A DNA stretch of 36,127 nt from Dehalococcoidia bacterium (GTDB lineage Bacteria > Chloroflexota > Dehalococcoidia > Dehalococcoidales > UBA2162), in the NCBI GenBank assembly GCA_011191975.1, contig DUFA01000136.1, forward strand, positions 1-36,127. Direction: 5' to 3'. Below are positions 24,641 to 32,804 of the stretch, piece after piece. The notes beneath the pieces were generated by a model. It had not been told where the DNA came from. It worked only from the letters and a program-made list of their open reading frames with translations, and did not search any database. Made by a program: the position numbers and the translations under genes. The number at the start of each line of letters is the position of its first letter. Within the stretch, counting starts at the first letter, position 1.

Positions 24641-26431
24641 TTAGTAACCCATGGAAGCCTTCATTTTTTCATCATGCCAGGCATAGTGGGTATAGCACTC
24701 CTGATTGTCGTAACCCAAAACGGTTGAGCCCCAGAAATTTTGCACCCACGGCCACCAGAGTCTGTAAGTATACGGTGCCGGCATCCAGATTCCGATGCAG
24801 TTTTCGAGAACAAATGGTGCATATTCTTCTTTCAACATTTTACAGAGTGTCGCATCGTCTTTACCGACATATTGCATTGCTTTCTCGTATAATCCTCTTG
24901 TATACGGATGCTCCCAGTAGCTGAAGCAGTCAAAACTCTCGCTGCGCACCATGTGCATCTTAAAAGGAAAAGAACTCTCAACAACAGGTCCGTAATTCAT
25001 CTCCGGATACGTCCGAGCTCTTCCCATACTGCGTCTTGCGCCGGTTTCCATAACATTTATTTCCATGTCAACACCAATATCAAGGAAGTATTCTTTAACA
25101 ATAGACAGAACTTCCGATTCGGCGCTTGTGCATATAATCTGTGTCTTGAAGCCATTCGGATAGCCTGCTTCGGCTAGAAGCTTCTTTGCCTTCTCTGGAT
25201 TATAGCTAAATACTTCCTGAACTGATTCAGGCATTTCTTCAAGCGGAGTGTACATTGATGAATGGCCTGCATCATTTGCATAAGGCACACAAAGAATGTC
25301 GGCTTTACCATCATAGTATTCATCTACCAGTTCTTGCCTGTTTATCGCCATATTTAGAGCTTTCCGCACTTTCAGGTCTTTAAAAGGAAGTTCTGGTAAA
25401 TCTATCCTGCCCCATAAACTAGTTCCTGAGGTGTGAAATTCCGCAGATTTTAAGGCAGGATTTTCGTTAAGTAAAAGCGTTGCCTCGTCAACAGCAGCCG
25501 GCAGTGTATCGATTTTACCTACTCGGAACGCCGCCTGCCGGGTAGATGCGTCAGTGATAAACAGACACTTAAGACCATTAAGATAAGGAAGTTGATTCTC
25601 TGGATGGACAGGATCATACTTCCAGTAGTCAGGATTCCTCTTGAAGGTCATCTGTGTAGCGGAAACATAGTCCATTAGCATCCATGGTCCGGTTCCGATG
25701 ACATTCCTCCAGTCTTTCAGATCTCCGTGCACTTCCGCCACTTCCGGTGCCGAATAGTGCACCTGCTCACTCATCATCATAAATGTTGATCCCTGGGAAG
25801 CAGGAAGTTTAATTTCGACCGTCCACTTATCAAGAGCCTGAATGGAAGTCGGGAAATCCTTTTTGGTAACATTCATATTCATATACGGCCCGGTGTCAAA
25901 CTGACGCTGCAGGTTCCAGACTATGTCATCAGCGTCAAGCTCCCTGCCGTTAGCCGGTGCTTTATTCCAGAAATGAACTCCTTTTCGAATATGATAGATT
26001 ATAGTGTTGTTATCCGGCATATCCCAGCTTTCCGCGATCTCACCAGTCAGGAAGCTTACAAGACCGAGAAACGGTCCTTCCATCTCGCCGGTACCTGCAG
26101 GACCTTTCGACCAGTCCTCTCCAAGTAAACAGTCATAACCGTACATCTGGTGCTTACACTCTACAGAGAGCGTATATGCCGGGTCGAATCCCATCGGTTC
26201 TATACCTACAAAGGTATGTATACCACCATACTTCGGAAGATCTGGAGGCAGTTGTACTTCATCTTTTACACCGTCGGTAGGACCGGTTGTTGTCTCAGAT
26301 TCCGTTATCTTAACAACATCATCCGTGTCATCCTCGGTAGTCTTTTCCGTTGTCTTGGTTTCGCAGGAAGCCAGTATCAGGGTAAGAACCATCAGACCGC
26401 TTATCATCATCCAGATAATTTTCTTTTTCAT
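24641..26431 (-). CDS. Family-5 extracellular solute-binding lipoprotein (copy 1)
   Basis: A 596-residue lipoprotein of the oligopeptide/dipeptide ABC-transporter family 5 (SBP_bac_5). I use ATG 26431 because AAGGA lies 9 bases upstream and it gives a clean lipoprotein signal (MKKKIIWMMISGLMV) with the lipobox LASC and lipidated Cys23; the open frame upstream to 26455 is not needed. An acidic, Thr-rich linker follows. Family features: SWDMPDNNTIIYHIRKGVHF, then WRNVIGTGPWML and YNPEKAKKLLAEAGYPNGFK. It ends in SMGY like its neighbours. The ligand is unknown. No permease or ATPase gene is near. It is preceded by a long leader with an attenuator. Confidence 0.92.
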   Translation of the reverse strand: MKKKIIWMMISGLMVLTLILASCETKTTEKTTEDDTDDVVKITESETTTGPTDGVKDEVQLPPDLPKYGGIHTFVGIEPMGFDPAYTLSVECKHQMYGYDCLLGEDWSKGPAGTGEMEGPFLGLVSFLTGEIAESWDMPDNNTIIYHIRKGVHFWNKAPANGRELDADDIVWNLQRQFDTGPYMNMNVTKKDFPTSIQALDKWTVEIKLPASQGSTFMMMSEQVHYSAPEVAEVHGDLKDWRNVIGTGPWMLMDYVSATQMTFKRNPDYWKYDPVHPENQLPYLNGLKCLFITDASTRQAAFRVGKIDTLPAAVDEATLLLNENPALKSAEFHTSGTSLWGRIDLPELPFKDLKVRKALNMAINRQELVDEYYDGKADILCVPYANDAGHSSMYTPLEEMPESVQEVFSYNPEKAKKLLAEAGYPNGFKTQIICTSAESEVLSIVKEYFLDIGVDMEINVMETGARRSMGRARTYPEMNYGPVVESSFPFKMHMVRSESFDCFSYWEHPYTRGLYEKAMQYVGKDDATLCKMLKEEYAPFVLENCIGIWMPAPYTYRLWWPWVQNFWGSTVLGYDNQECYTHYAWHDEKMKASMGY

Positions 26432-26476
26432 ACAGCTTATCCTTCTTTCTTCCAACCATATTCGGATATTAACACG

Positions 26477-26536
26477 TTATCGCATATAATATATCTGATT
26501 CTTATCCACCACAGTGAAGTAACGTATTACAATCAA
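26477..26536 (-). CDS. Candidate 19-codon leader ORF before copy 1
   Basis: TTG ATT GTA begins 19 codons ending in TAA, with GAGGAGG about 9 bases upstream (conserved element 26538-26553). The matching region before copy 2 has a 19-codon ORF of the same frame and length, starting at the same relative place. Both stops lie 45 bases from the lipoprotein ATG. Amino acids shared include V3, F7, D11, I15 and R19. It may instead start at the ATG two codons earlier. Confidence 0.4.
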   Translation of the reverse strand: MIVIRYFTVVDKNQIYYMR

Positions 26537-26576
26537 AGGCATCACCTCCTCGCTGGGTTTATCTATTCGTTGGAAC

Positions 26577-26618
26577 AAAAAAGCACCGTCAACCACATTC
26601 TCGATCGATTGACGATGC
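26577..26618 (-). terminator. Leader terminator (attenuator) before copy 1
   Basis: On the minus strand GCATCGTCAA (26618-26609) pairs with TTGACGGTGC (26592-26583), with one G-U pair, followed by six T. It lies within the leader, downstream of the promoter and upstream of the lipoprotein gene, so transcription must pass it to express the gene. A tiny ORF, TTG GTA GAT TAG (26629-26618), ends at the base of the stem. Confidence 0.75.
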
Positions 26619-26697
26619 TAATCTACCAAAGTCCACCTCCTGAACAAGATGGCACAAGATGGTAACGATTTATTTACTTGTTAATTAATTCTGGACT

Positions 26698-26726
26698 ACT
26701 ATAATACACTGTTTTATGATTGTCAA
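26698..26726 (-). promoter_or_regulatory. Promoter of solute-binding protein copy 1
   Basis: TTGACA (26726-26721) and TATAGT (26703-26698), 17-base spacer, on the minus strand. The same arrangement occurs before copy 2 at 28,991-29,019. Confidence 0.75.
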
Positions 26727-26762
26727 CTTTGTCCGAAATAAGTTATACATTAGCATAAGTGA

Positions 26763-26794
26763 GGGGCAGATTGCAGCCAGCTGCAATCTGCCCC
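26763..26794 (-). terminator. Hairpin after copy 2
   Basis: GGGGCAGATTGCAGC and GCTGCAATCTGCCCC form a perfect 15-bp stem around a CA loop, about 65 bases after the stop of copy 2. No T run follows, so it may act as an RNA-stabilising hairpin as well as a terminator. Confidence 0.6.
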
Positions 26795-26859
26795 ACTCAT
26801 GTCAAACAAATCAATTATGAGCTTCCGAATACCAGAAACGCTCCGTATTTACATTATAT

Positions 26860-28713
26860 CTAGTACCCCATGGATTTCTTGAGATCCAGATCTAACCAAA
26901 TATACTGCGGCCATGTCATGTCATCGTAGCCTACCGTGATTTCACCGGAATAATTCCTTATCCAAGGCCAGTAGAACAGGGAGACGGGTCCGGCGACATT
27001 CGGGACATGGTATGCCTGTGCAAGTACATGTTTCGTCATTTCCCGGTATTCCTTCATGGCCTGGGTAAGGTCTGTATAGGCATACGTGCGGACTTTCGTC
27101 AGATGATCGGTGATAACCTGGTCGTCAGTAAGTATGCTCAGGTTAAAGCGGTGTCCTGCGTAGGTATTCCCGACCATAAATACGGCCACAGGTCCTGTAG
27201 TGTCATTTACGAGTGCCGGGTGCCGCCAACCCATAGACATACTACCCTTGTCTCCTGCTTCTACGATTTGAAATTCAACCTCAATCCCGACTGCCTTCCA
27301 GTATTCCAGAAGTATCGAGTTGTAATCCGCCTCGCCGGAAACTATGAGAAGTTGGGTCTTAAAGCCATTGGGATAGCCTGCCTCCGCGAGCAGCTGTTTT
27401 GCCTTTTCCGGGTTATAGGAGTAAATCTCGTTAAGTATTGGCGGGTAGTCAGGATCCGTCGGCTTAAGGTAGAGTGGGTCATATTCCTTGGTATAGGCGA
27501 ACGGTAGAGGGAACGGATCTCCCTTGCCATCGTAGAGACCCTGGTTAATCTCGTCTCTGTCGATAGCCATATTCATGGCTCTGCGAACAAGGACATTATC
27601 GAATGGCGGTGTGTCCGTTCTCATGAACATCGGCATACCCCTGCCCTGCCAGTGCGGTGACTCAATCTCTATAATGCCTTTAGCCGACGCTCTCATCTCC
27701 TCAGCCTGGTCATAAGAAAGAGGAACAAGGTGGTCGACTTTACCTGTCCGCAGGGCAGCAAGCCTCGTGGATGCATCAATTACCACCATCGTTTTGACCT
27801 TGTCAACATAGGGCAGCTGGTTACCCTGGCCCGGTCCAACCGGATCTGTCATCCAGAAGTTGTCGTTCCTGATGGCGGTAGCGAAACTATCCTGCACCCA
27901 GTCGCGAATATAAAAGGGACCGGTGCCCACCTGGTTCCTCCAGTCTGAGAGATCACCGTATTTCTCCACTACTTCAGGCGGTATGATGAAGATCGCGTCG
28001 CCGAAGCGTGTGATGCCATTATACAAAGCATCGAGGGAGACCGTGGCAGTAACCTCGCGAGGTCCGGTCTTTTCTATTGGAGTGTCCCTCAACTCAGCGT
28101 TAATTGAGAAGACAAAAGCGTATTGATAAGTCGTGGCTCGCGTCAAGGAGTAGACCACATCGTCCGCGGTAACCTCACGCCCGTTCACCAGGCGGCTGGC
28201 TTCTTTATCCGGGTCAAGCGCCCAGTGCACACCAGGGCGAATCTGATAGATAATCTTTCCCGTCTGGGTTGCAGCATCGATAGTCCACTTCCAGCTTTCT
28301 GCGATAATGCCCAGCTTCAGATCAAAAATATCGTTATTGGTAAATCCCCAGTCTGTTTCACCGGTACCATGGCCACCAGCAGGACCTCTTGCCCAGTCAC
28401 CTTCCCATAAGCTGTTCAGATACAGACCTGGGACTGTACCGGTAATTATTCGTGTTGGATCCCACTGAGTAATAGTCATACCTGTAGCTAAATTGAGTGT
28501 CCCTCCATATTGCGCCTCATCGGACGACGGTTTAATAACTACTTCTTTTTCTTCAGTCGTTCCGGTTCCTGTCTCAGATTCAGTGATAACAACTTTACCA
28601 TCACCCTCATCCTCTTCTACATCACCTGTGGTCTCTGTTGTGCCGCATGATGCGAGTATCAGGGCAAGAACCATCAGACCGCTTATCAATGTCCAGATAA
28701 TTTTCTTTTTCAT
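26860..28713 (-). CDS. Family-5 extracellular solute-binding lipoprotein (copy 2)
   Basis: A 617-residue lipoprotein paralogous to copy 1. ATG 28713 has AAAGGAG 8 bases upstream and gives a signal MKKKIIWTLISGLMV with lipobox LASC (Cys23); the first codons are near identical in nucleotide sequence to copy 1. Then comes an acidic Thr/Glu linker, the family-5 sequence WRNQVGTGPFYIRDW and YNPEKAKQLLAEAGYPNGFK, and a C-terminus KKSMGY. It likely binds a peptide-like or other organic solute at the outer membrane face. No permease genes accompany it. The leader resembles that of copy 1 throughout. Confidence 0.92.
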   Translation of the reverse strand: MKKKIIWTLISGLMVLALILASCGTTETTGDVEEDEGDGKVVITESETGTGTTEEKEVVIKPSSDEAQYGGTLNLATGMTITQWDPTRIITGTVPGLYLNSLWEGDWARGPAGGHGTGETDWGFTNNDIFDLKLGIIAESWKWTIDAATQTGKIIYQIRPGVHWALDPDKEASRLVNGREVTADDVVYSLTRATTYQYAFVFSINAELRDTPIEKTGPREVTATVSLDALYNGITRFGDAIFIIPPEVVEKYGDLSDWRNQVGTGPFYIRDWVQDSFATAIRNDNFWMTDPVGPGQGNQLPYVDKVKTMVVIDASTRLAALRTGKVDHLVPLSYDQAEEMRASAKGIIEIESPHWQGRGMPMFMRTDTPPFDNVLVRRAMNMAIDRDEINQGLYDGKGDPFPLPFAYTKEYDPLYLKPTDPDYPPILNEIYSYNPEKAKQLLAEAGYPNGFKTQLLIVSGEADYNSILLEYWKAVGIEVEFQIVEAGDKGSMSMGWRHPALVNDTTGPVAVFMVGNTYAGHRFNLSILTDDQVITDHLTKVRTYAYTDLTQAMKEYREMTKHVLAQAYHVPNVAGPVSLFYWPWIRNYSGEITVGYDDMTWPQYIWLDLDLKKSMGY

Positions 28714-28758
28714 ACAGCTTCTCCTTTTTCTATCCAACCATATTCAGATAGTTATCAG

Positions 28759-28818
28759 TCATCGAATCAAACCAATCCGACTCATATCTCCTCCGTTGAA
28801 GAAATGTCTTACACTCAA
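28759..28818 (-). CDS. Candidate 19-codon leader ORF before copy 2
   Basis: TTG AGT GTA starts 19 codons ending in TGA, preceded by GAGGGGG (element 28820-28835). The position and length equal those of the leader ORF before copy 1, though the stop codon and most residues differ. A Gly-Asp-Met segment lies inside. Translation is not proven. Confidence 0.4.
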   Translation of the reverse strand: MSVRHFFNGGDMSRIGLIR

Positions 28819-28856
28819 AGGCACCACCCCCTCGCTAGTAGATTCCCCATCGGGAT

Positions 28857-28901
28857 AAAAAAAGGCACCATCAACCGTATTCCAATACGGCTGACGATGC
28901 C
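28857..28901 (-). terminator. Leader terminator (attenuator) before copy 2
   Basis: On the minus strand GGCATCGTCA (28901-28892) pairs with TGATGGTGCC (28873-28864), with two G-U pairs; inside, CCGTAT and ATACGG give six more pairs and a TGGA loop. Seven T follow. It is homologous to the terminator before copy 1. A small ORF, GTG GTG GAA ATA GGG TAA (28922-28905), with a GGGAGG site, ends 4 bases before the stem. Confidence 0.8.
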
Positions 28902-28990
28902 TGATTACCCTATTTCCACCACATTCACCTCCCGAAAAAGAAGGCTCAAGACGATAAAATTATATTAATTTGTTAAACAGATTTTGGACT

Positions 28991-29019
28991 ACTATAGTAC
29001 ACAATGGTATGGCTGTCAA
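28991..29019 (-). promoter_or_regulatory. Promoter of solute-binding protein copy 2
   Basis: TTGACA (29019-29014) and TATAGT (28996-28991), 17-base spacer, minus strand. Sequence and spacing equal those of the copy 1 promoter. Confidence 0.75.
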
Positions 29020-29054
29020 CTTCGTTCCAGATAAGCTATACGTGTGTATAAAAG

Positions 29055-29090
29055 AGGGCTGGATATACTTCTTCAGTTATATCCAGCCCT
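29055..29090 (-). terminator. Terminator after the DUF5679 gene and copy 3
   Basis: AGGGCTGGATATA and TATATCCAGCCCT form a 13-bp stem with a 10-base loop, followed on the minus strand by CTTTTATAC. It is 31 bases after the DUF5679 stop. Confidence 0.7.
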
Positions 29091-29120
29091 TCATCTCAAT
29101 CAGTTATTAGTTATGAAATT

Positions 29121-29261
29121 CTAGCCTTTACCAATCCGGAACATCTTGGTACCACATGACGGGCAGGTACCCTGAGTGGCAGGTTTACCATTCTTCATGG
29201 TAATAGCTTTGGCGTCTTTCATTTCCCTCTTGGCACGGCATTTTACACAATACGCTTCCAT
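29121..29261 (-). CDS. DUF5679 small zinc-ribbon protein
   Basis: A 46-residue protein with two Cys pairs, CVKC near the start and CPSC near 33-36, which should bind one zinc. It matches the short DUF5679 family (opening EAYCVKCRAKREMKDA, then GTCPSCGTKMFRIGK). AAAGGAG lies 7 bases before the ATG. It sits between the copy 3 gene, 54 bases upstream, and the terminator, so it may share a transcript with the lipoprotein. Its function is unknown; some members are annotated as ribosome or nucleic-acid associated by structure alone. Confidence 0.88.
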   Translation of the reverse strand: MEAYCVKCRAKREMKDAKAITMKNGKPATQGTCPSCGTKMFRIGKG

Positions 29262-29314
29262 GATCTTCTCCTTTTTGCATCTCTTTCTAGCTATATCAAG
29301 ACAAAACTACCTGC

Positions 29315-31153
29315 CTAGTAACCCATTTCCCTCTTCAGCTTCTGGTCGACCCAAATATACTTTGCCCATCTGAACTCATTACAGATGCCGGGGCTGTATT
29401 CTCCGCTGTAACCTTTTATCCAGGGCCACCAGACCGCATAGGTATAAGGAATCGGTGACTGTACACACCAGGCTTGCTCAAGAACATAAGGCATCAGGTT
29501 CTTGAACAGGCTGTCGACTTCAGCCTGATCTCCAGCTGCGAATGCTTCAAGCATCTTGGACTTGGTTTCATTAACTTTAGGATCGTTGATGAAACTCAGG
29601 TTTTGGCCGACACCGGTACCGGTAAGAGCCAGCATCCTGACATAGGTTCCTGAACTTGGCCAGAGGGTATAGAACATTTCATCATAGTTCCTCGAAGCCC
29701 AGCGGCTGTTGTAGGCACCTATTTCTTCAGTGACTATCTCGAGCTCAACACCAATTTGGGCCCACATATCCTTGATTATTGATAGATAGTCAACCATGGG
29801 ATTCGTGCAGATAATCGATGTTTTAAAACCACCGGGATAACCGGATGCGCTGAGAAGCTGTTTTGCTTTCTCGGGATTATAGGAGAAAAGCTCTTTGACT
29901 ATCTCAGGAGCCTCGCCAAGTGAAAGGTAGGCATCCATGAGCTCAGGCTCAGGGACTATAGGGAAAGAGGGTAATTGGGCTTCACCGTAATAATATTCTT
30001 CGATGATTGTGTCGTAGTCAATTGCCATCATCAGTGCCTGCCGGACTTCCTTTTTACTGAAGGGAAGTTCGGCTTTATCGGTACGCATACCGATGGATGA
30101 ACTGGCAGCGGGGATACCTTGCTTAATAATCAGATCCTTAGCAGTTCCTGTCAGATTTTCAAGAGCATCAACTGTTACACCGAAATATACATCGATCTGG
30201 CCTGTCCTTACTGCAGCCTCGCGTGTTGAAGCGTCAGCCAGTATCAGATATTTGACGTTTTCAGCGTAAGGAAGCTGGTTCCCCATTCCCGGACCGACCG
30301 GATCAGTTTGCCAGTAACTGGGATTTCGCTCGAAGGTAACAGCCGAACTGCGTACATAGTCCGTGATAAAATAGGGTCCTGTACCGACGCTGTTCTGCCA
30401 TTCGTTCATATTGCCGTAAGTTGAAACAATCTCCGGCGGGATTACCGAACACCAATCCACCAAATATGATGCCAGATAAATAGCCTGGTCTGTCGGAACC
30501 GTGATCTGGATCGTCCAGTCATCGAGTTGAGTGACTACAATCGCATTGGCCATGTCTCGGGCTGAACGTGCTACCTGCGAACCTTCAATATTGAGCCAGC
30601 GGTCAATATTCCAGTATACGTCGTCACCAGTCATCTGCCTGCCGCCGACTAGCCTACTGGCTTCACTGTTAGAATTAAGACCATAGTTTACGCCCTGGCG
30701 AATATGGAAGATCATGTCGCCTGGTGCGATTATTTCAAAGCTTTCTGCAAGGGCGCCGGATTTACTGTCCCAGCGATAAACGTCGTTTGTCGCCCAGGTG
30801 AATTTACCGGTGCCAGCTGGACCCTGTGCCCAGTCTCCTTCAAGCAACTCATCATGGGTAAGGTGACCGGCAACATCCCAATAGTCTGGGGTGGTTCCTT
30901 CATCGAAACCCATTATATCTCCACCGAGAACTACCGAAAGTGTTCCACCGTATTGAGGTTCATTGGAAGATACGGGCGTTTCTTCTTTTTCTTCTGTCTT
31001 GGTACCACCAGTTTCAGTTTCCGTGATAATAACTTTATCATCGCCTTCATCCTCTTCCGCACCACCTGTGGTCTCCGTTGTGCCGCATGATGCCAGTATC
31101 AAAGATAATACCATCAAGCAGCTCACGAGTATCCACATCATCTTTTTTATCAT
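29315..31153 (-). CDS. Family-5 extracellular solute-binding lipoprotein (copy 3)
   Basis: A 612-residue lipoprotein of the same family. I start at ATG 31153, where AGGAGGG lies 9 bases upstream; the signal is MIKKMMWILVSCLMV with lipobox LASC and Cys23, followed by the same TTETTGGAEEDEGDD-type linker as copy 2. Family-5 features: WQNSVGTGPYFITDY, YNPEKAKQLLSASGYPGGFK, and a C-terminus REMGY. The leader is about 350 bases, without the strong terminator seen in copies 1 and 2. The DUF5679 gene follows. Ligand unknown. Confidence 0.92.
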   Translation of the reverse strand: MIKKMMWILVSCLMVLSLILASCGTTETTGGAEEDEGDDKVIITETETGGTKTEEKEETPVSSNEPQYGGTLSVVLGGDIMGFDEGTTPDYWDVAGHLTHDELLEGDWAQGPAGTGKFTWATNDVYRWDSKSGALAESFEIIAPGDMIFHIRQGVNYGLNSNSEASRLVGGRQMTGDDVYWNIDRWLNIEGSQVARSARDMANAIVVTQLDDWTIQITVPTDQAIYLASYLVDWCSVIPPEIVSTYGNMNEWQNSVGTGPYFITDYVRSSAVTFERNPSYWQTDPVGPGMGNQLPYAENVKYLILADASTREAAVRTGQIDVYFGVTVDALENLTGTAKDLIIKQGIPAASSSIGMRTDKAELPFSKKEVRQALMMAIDYDTIIEEYYYGEAQLPSFPIVPEPELMDAYLSLGEAPEIVKELFSYNPEKAKQLLSASGYPGGFKTSIICTNPMVDYLSIIKDMWAQIGVELEIVTEEIGAYNSRWASRNYDEMFYTLWPSSGTYVRMLALTGTGVGQNLSFINDPKVNETKSKMLEAFAAGDQAEVDSLFKNLMPYVLEQAWCVQSPIPYTYAVWWPWIKGYSGEYSPGICNEFRWAKYIWVDQKLKREMGY

Positions 31154-31510
31154 ATGGTTTTCCCTCCTGTATAAACTTAAACATTTTATCATGCGAACAC
31201 AACATTGCCCGCGAGATTAAATCTCATTCCTGTGCAGCATCACCTCCTCTTTCTGATCCTGCCAACCCATAATAATCCCAACACTCCGTATTTAGGAGCG
31301 ATATGGCTGATATTTAACTACTATGAGTCGTCATCGTTCGACAACATTAATTCCCCATCAGGATCAGCACAAATAGAATTCTTCCCGTAATTAAAAAGGG
31401 CATCTGAAACTGCGGTAAAAAGCTACAGCAATAGCACCCGGTGTATCAGTCTGTTCACTCCAGTTAATATTCCCAGTTTTTGTTAGTATATATTCACGGG
31501 AGATTGCCGC
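31154..31510 (-). promoter_or_regulatory. Long 5' leader of copy 3
   Basis: This roughly 350-base stretch between the promoter and the copy 3 ATG has no gene. It contains the same ribosome-site-like element GAGGAGGTGATGC (31237-31250, minus) as the other leaders, within a possible short ORF (MGWQDQKEEVMLHRNEI) and the shared CTGATGGGGAAT also seen before copy 2. I see no strong terminator hairpin. Confidence 0.4.
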
Positions 31511-31539
31511 ATTGTAATGAATTTTCACTGTGTTGTCAA
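31511..31539 (-). promoter_or_regulatory. Promoter of solute-binding protein copy 3
   Basis: TTGACA (31539-31534) and TACAAT (31516-31511), 17-base spacer, minus strand. Confidence 0.65.
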
Positions 31540-31582
31540 TATCAATGTGAAATATCACCAATAATTACATGATATCTGTCTC

Positions 31583-31640
31583 TTGACAGGCAGTAATTTA
31601 TTCCTTAATATATAGATAGTTATATATATGAGTATATTAA
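31583..31640 (+). promoter_or_regulatory. Promoter and possible ArsR-type operator
   Basis: TTGACA (31583-31588) and TAATAT (31606-31611) are separated by 17 bases. An inverted repeat TAATATA (31606-31612) ... TATATTA (31633-31639), within an ATAT-rich stretch, overlaps the -10 box and could bind the ArsR-type regulator encoded next, giving autorepression. Confidence 0.55.
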
Positions 31641-31652
31641 TAGAGGTTAATA

Positions 31653-32003
31653 TTGCATCAACAGGATCTGGATTTTTATGCACTTAAAGCCGAAGTGTGC
31701 AAGACACTCGCCGATCCCAGGAGATTGTATATTCTCAATGAATTGAGGGCGGGTGAGATGAGTGTTGGAGAACTCGCCAGCGTATGTGAGTTAAACCAGG
31801 CCGTGGTTTCACGTCACCTTGCTATCCTGCGAAACGGCGGGGTTGTTACGGCACGCCGCGAAGGCACGAGTGTGTATTACAAACTGGCGGATCAGAGAAT
31901 AGGAGAAGCCTGTGACGTCATGCAACAGGTCGTACTGGCGAAAATAGAAAAAAACAGGCAACTGGCTGAAAGACTTGCAATTTCTGAAGGTACAGATGCA
32001 TAA
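31653..32003 (+). CDS. ArsR-family winged-helix repressor
   Basis: A 116-residue ArsR-type DNA-binding protein. The helix-turn-helix core is MSVGELASVCELNQAVVSRHLAILR followed by the wing VVTARREGTSVYYKL. It has only two cysteines (positions 16 and 44, in KAEVCKTLADP and LASVCELNQ) plus Cys near 87, so a sulfur- or redox-responsive sensor is possible. The family start LADPRRLYILNEL is normal. The start is TTG 31653 with AGAGG upstream. It is the first gene of the DsrE-TusA-DsrMK-like operon, with a 62-base gap to the next gene, and probably controls it. Confidence 0.9.
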   Translation: MHQQDLDFYALKAEVCKTLADPRRLYILNELRAGEMSVGELASVCELNQAVVSRHLAILRNGGVVTARREGTSVYYKLADQRIGEACDVMQQVVLAKIEKNRQLAERLAISEGTDA

Positions 32004-32065
32004 TACAGTTCATTCTTCGGTTATTGCTGGTATAGTGAATCGGAATCATTGGAGGTAACCAGATA

Positions 32066-32548
32066 ATGGCGGAGGAAAAGAATAAAAAGGCGACAATTGT
32101 CCTGATGAGTGGGGATTTCGATAAGCTTTTTGCCGCACTCACCATCGCTACCGGAGCCGCAGCTTCGAATATGGAAGTGATTATCTTCCATACTTTCTGG
32201 GGACTAAGAGCTGTCAAGAAAAATGTGCGCACCGGAAAAAGTCTGTTCGGTAAAATGGTCGGCCTGATAGAAGGCGGTGATATCACGAAAGCCAATCCCA
32301 GTAAATACGGATTTCTCGGACTGGGACGGTGGATGTTTGGTAAAATGATGAAAAACAAGAACGTTACTGGCCTGATAGAATTAAGGCAACTTGCCCTCGA
32401 CCTGGGTGTAAAAATGTATACCTGCCAGACAAGTATGGAGGTTATGGAAATTCCCAGGGAAACCCTTATCGACGAAGTAGCCGATGTTGTTGGAGTCGCG
32501 TTCATGCTCGAACAGGCCCAGCAATCAGATTTCACACTGTTTATCTAA
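32066..32548 (+). CDS. DsrE/DsrF-like sulfur-relay protein
   Basis: A 160-residue DsrE-family protein. The Rossmann-like start ATIVLMSGDFDKLFAALTIA, the segment MEVIIFHTFWGLRAVKK, and Cys120 in VKMYTCQTSMEVM are characteristic; in this family that Cys carries persulfide sulfur. The insert around 60-100 (GKMVGLIEGG, WMFGKMMKNK) is basic and Met/Gly-rich, as in the larger DsrE-like group. GGAGG precedes the ATG. The TusA gene follows after 11 bases, so the pair should exchange sulfur. The sulfur source and target are not known. Confidence 0.92.
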   Translation: MAEEKNKKATIVLMSGDFDKLFAALTIATGAAASNMEVIIFHTFWGLRAVKKNVRTGKSLFGKMVGLIEGGDITKANPSKYGFLGLGRWMFGKMMKNKNVTGLIELRQLALDLGVKMYTCQTSMEVMEIPRETLIDEVADVVGVAFMLEQAQQSDFTLFI

Positions 32549-32559
32549 GGAGGAGGAAA

Positions 32560-32802
32560 ATGGCTGAAGACATTAAGGTTGATCTTGAACTCGATCTCAA
32601 AGGACTACTCTGTCCGTTACCCATGGTGAGGGTAAGTCAGAACATCACGAAAGTACCCGTTGGTGGTGTAATTAAAGCGATCGCAACCGATCCCGGAAGC
32701 CTGGCTGATATTCCATCCTGGGCAAGGACAACAGGGAATGAAGTAATTAAAACAGACCGACAGGATAAAGACATTATCTTTTACGTGAAAAGAGTGAAAT
32801 AA
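32560..32802 (+). CDS. TusA-family sulfurtransferase
   Basis: An 80-residue TusA/SirA-like protein. The core motif LKGLLCPLPMVRV has the CPxP signature with Cys18 as the persulfide carrier, followed by VKAIATDPGSLADIP-like sequence (IKAIATDPGSLADIPSWARTTG). TusA proteins pass sulfur to DsrE-type or enzyme partners. AAGGAGGAGG precedes the ATG. The following membrane gene starts 2 bases after the stop. Confidence 0.94.
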   Translation: MAEDIKVDLELDLKGLLCPLPMVRVSQNITKVPVGGVIKAIATDPGSLADIPSWARTTGNEVIKTDRQDKDIIFYVKRVK

Positions 32803-32804
32803 CA

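Noticed and set aside
26577-26640. T-box riboswitch in the lipoprotein leaders
   Set aside because: The conserved T-box sequence and specifier-loop layout are absent; only a terminator and ribosome-site-like elements are seen.
28910-28924. Leader peptide ATG TGG TGG AAA TAG suggesting a tryptophan attenuator
   Set aside because: The ribosome site is too close to this ATG and the homologous leader before copy 1 has no matching Trp codons; the GTG GTG GAA frame fits better.
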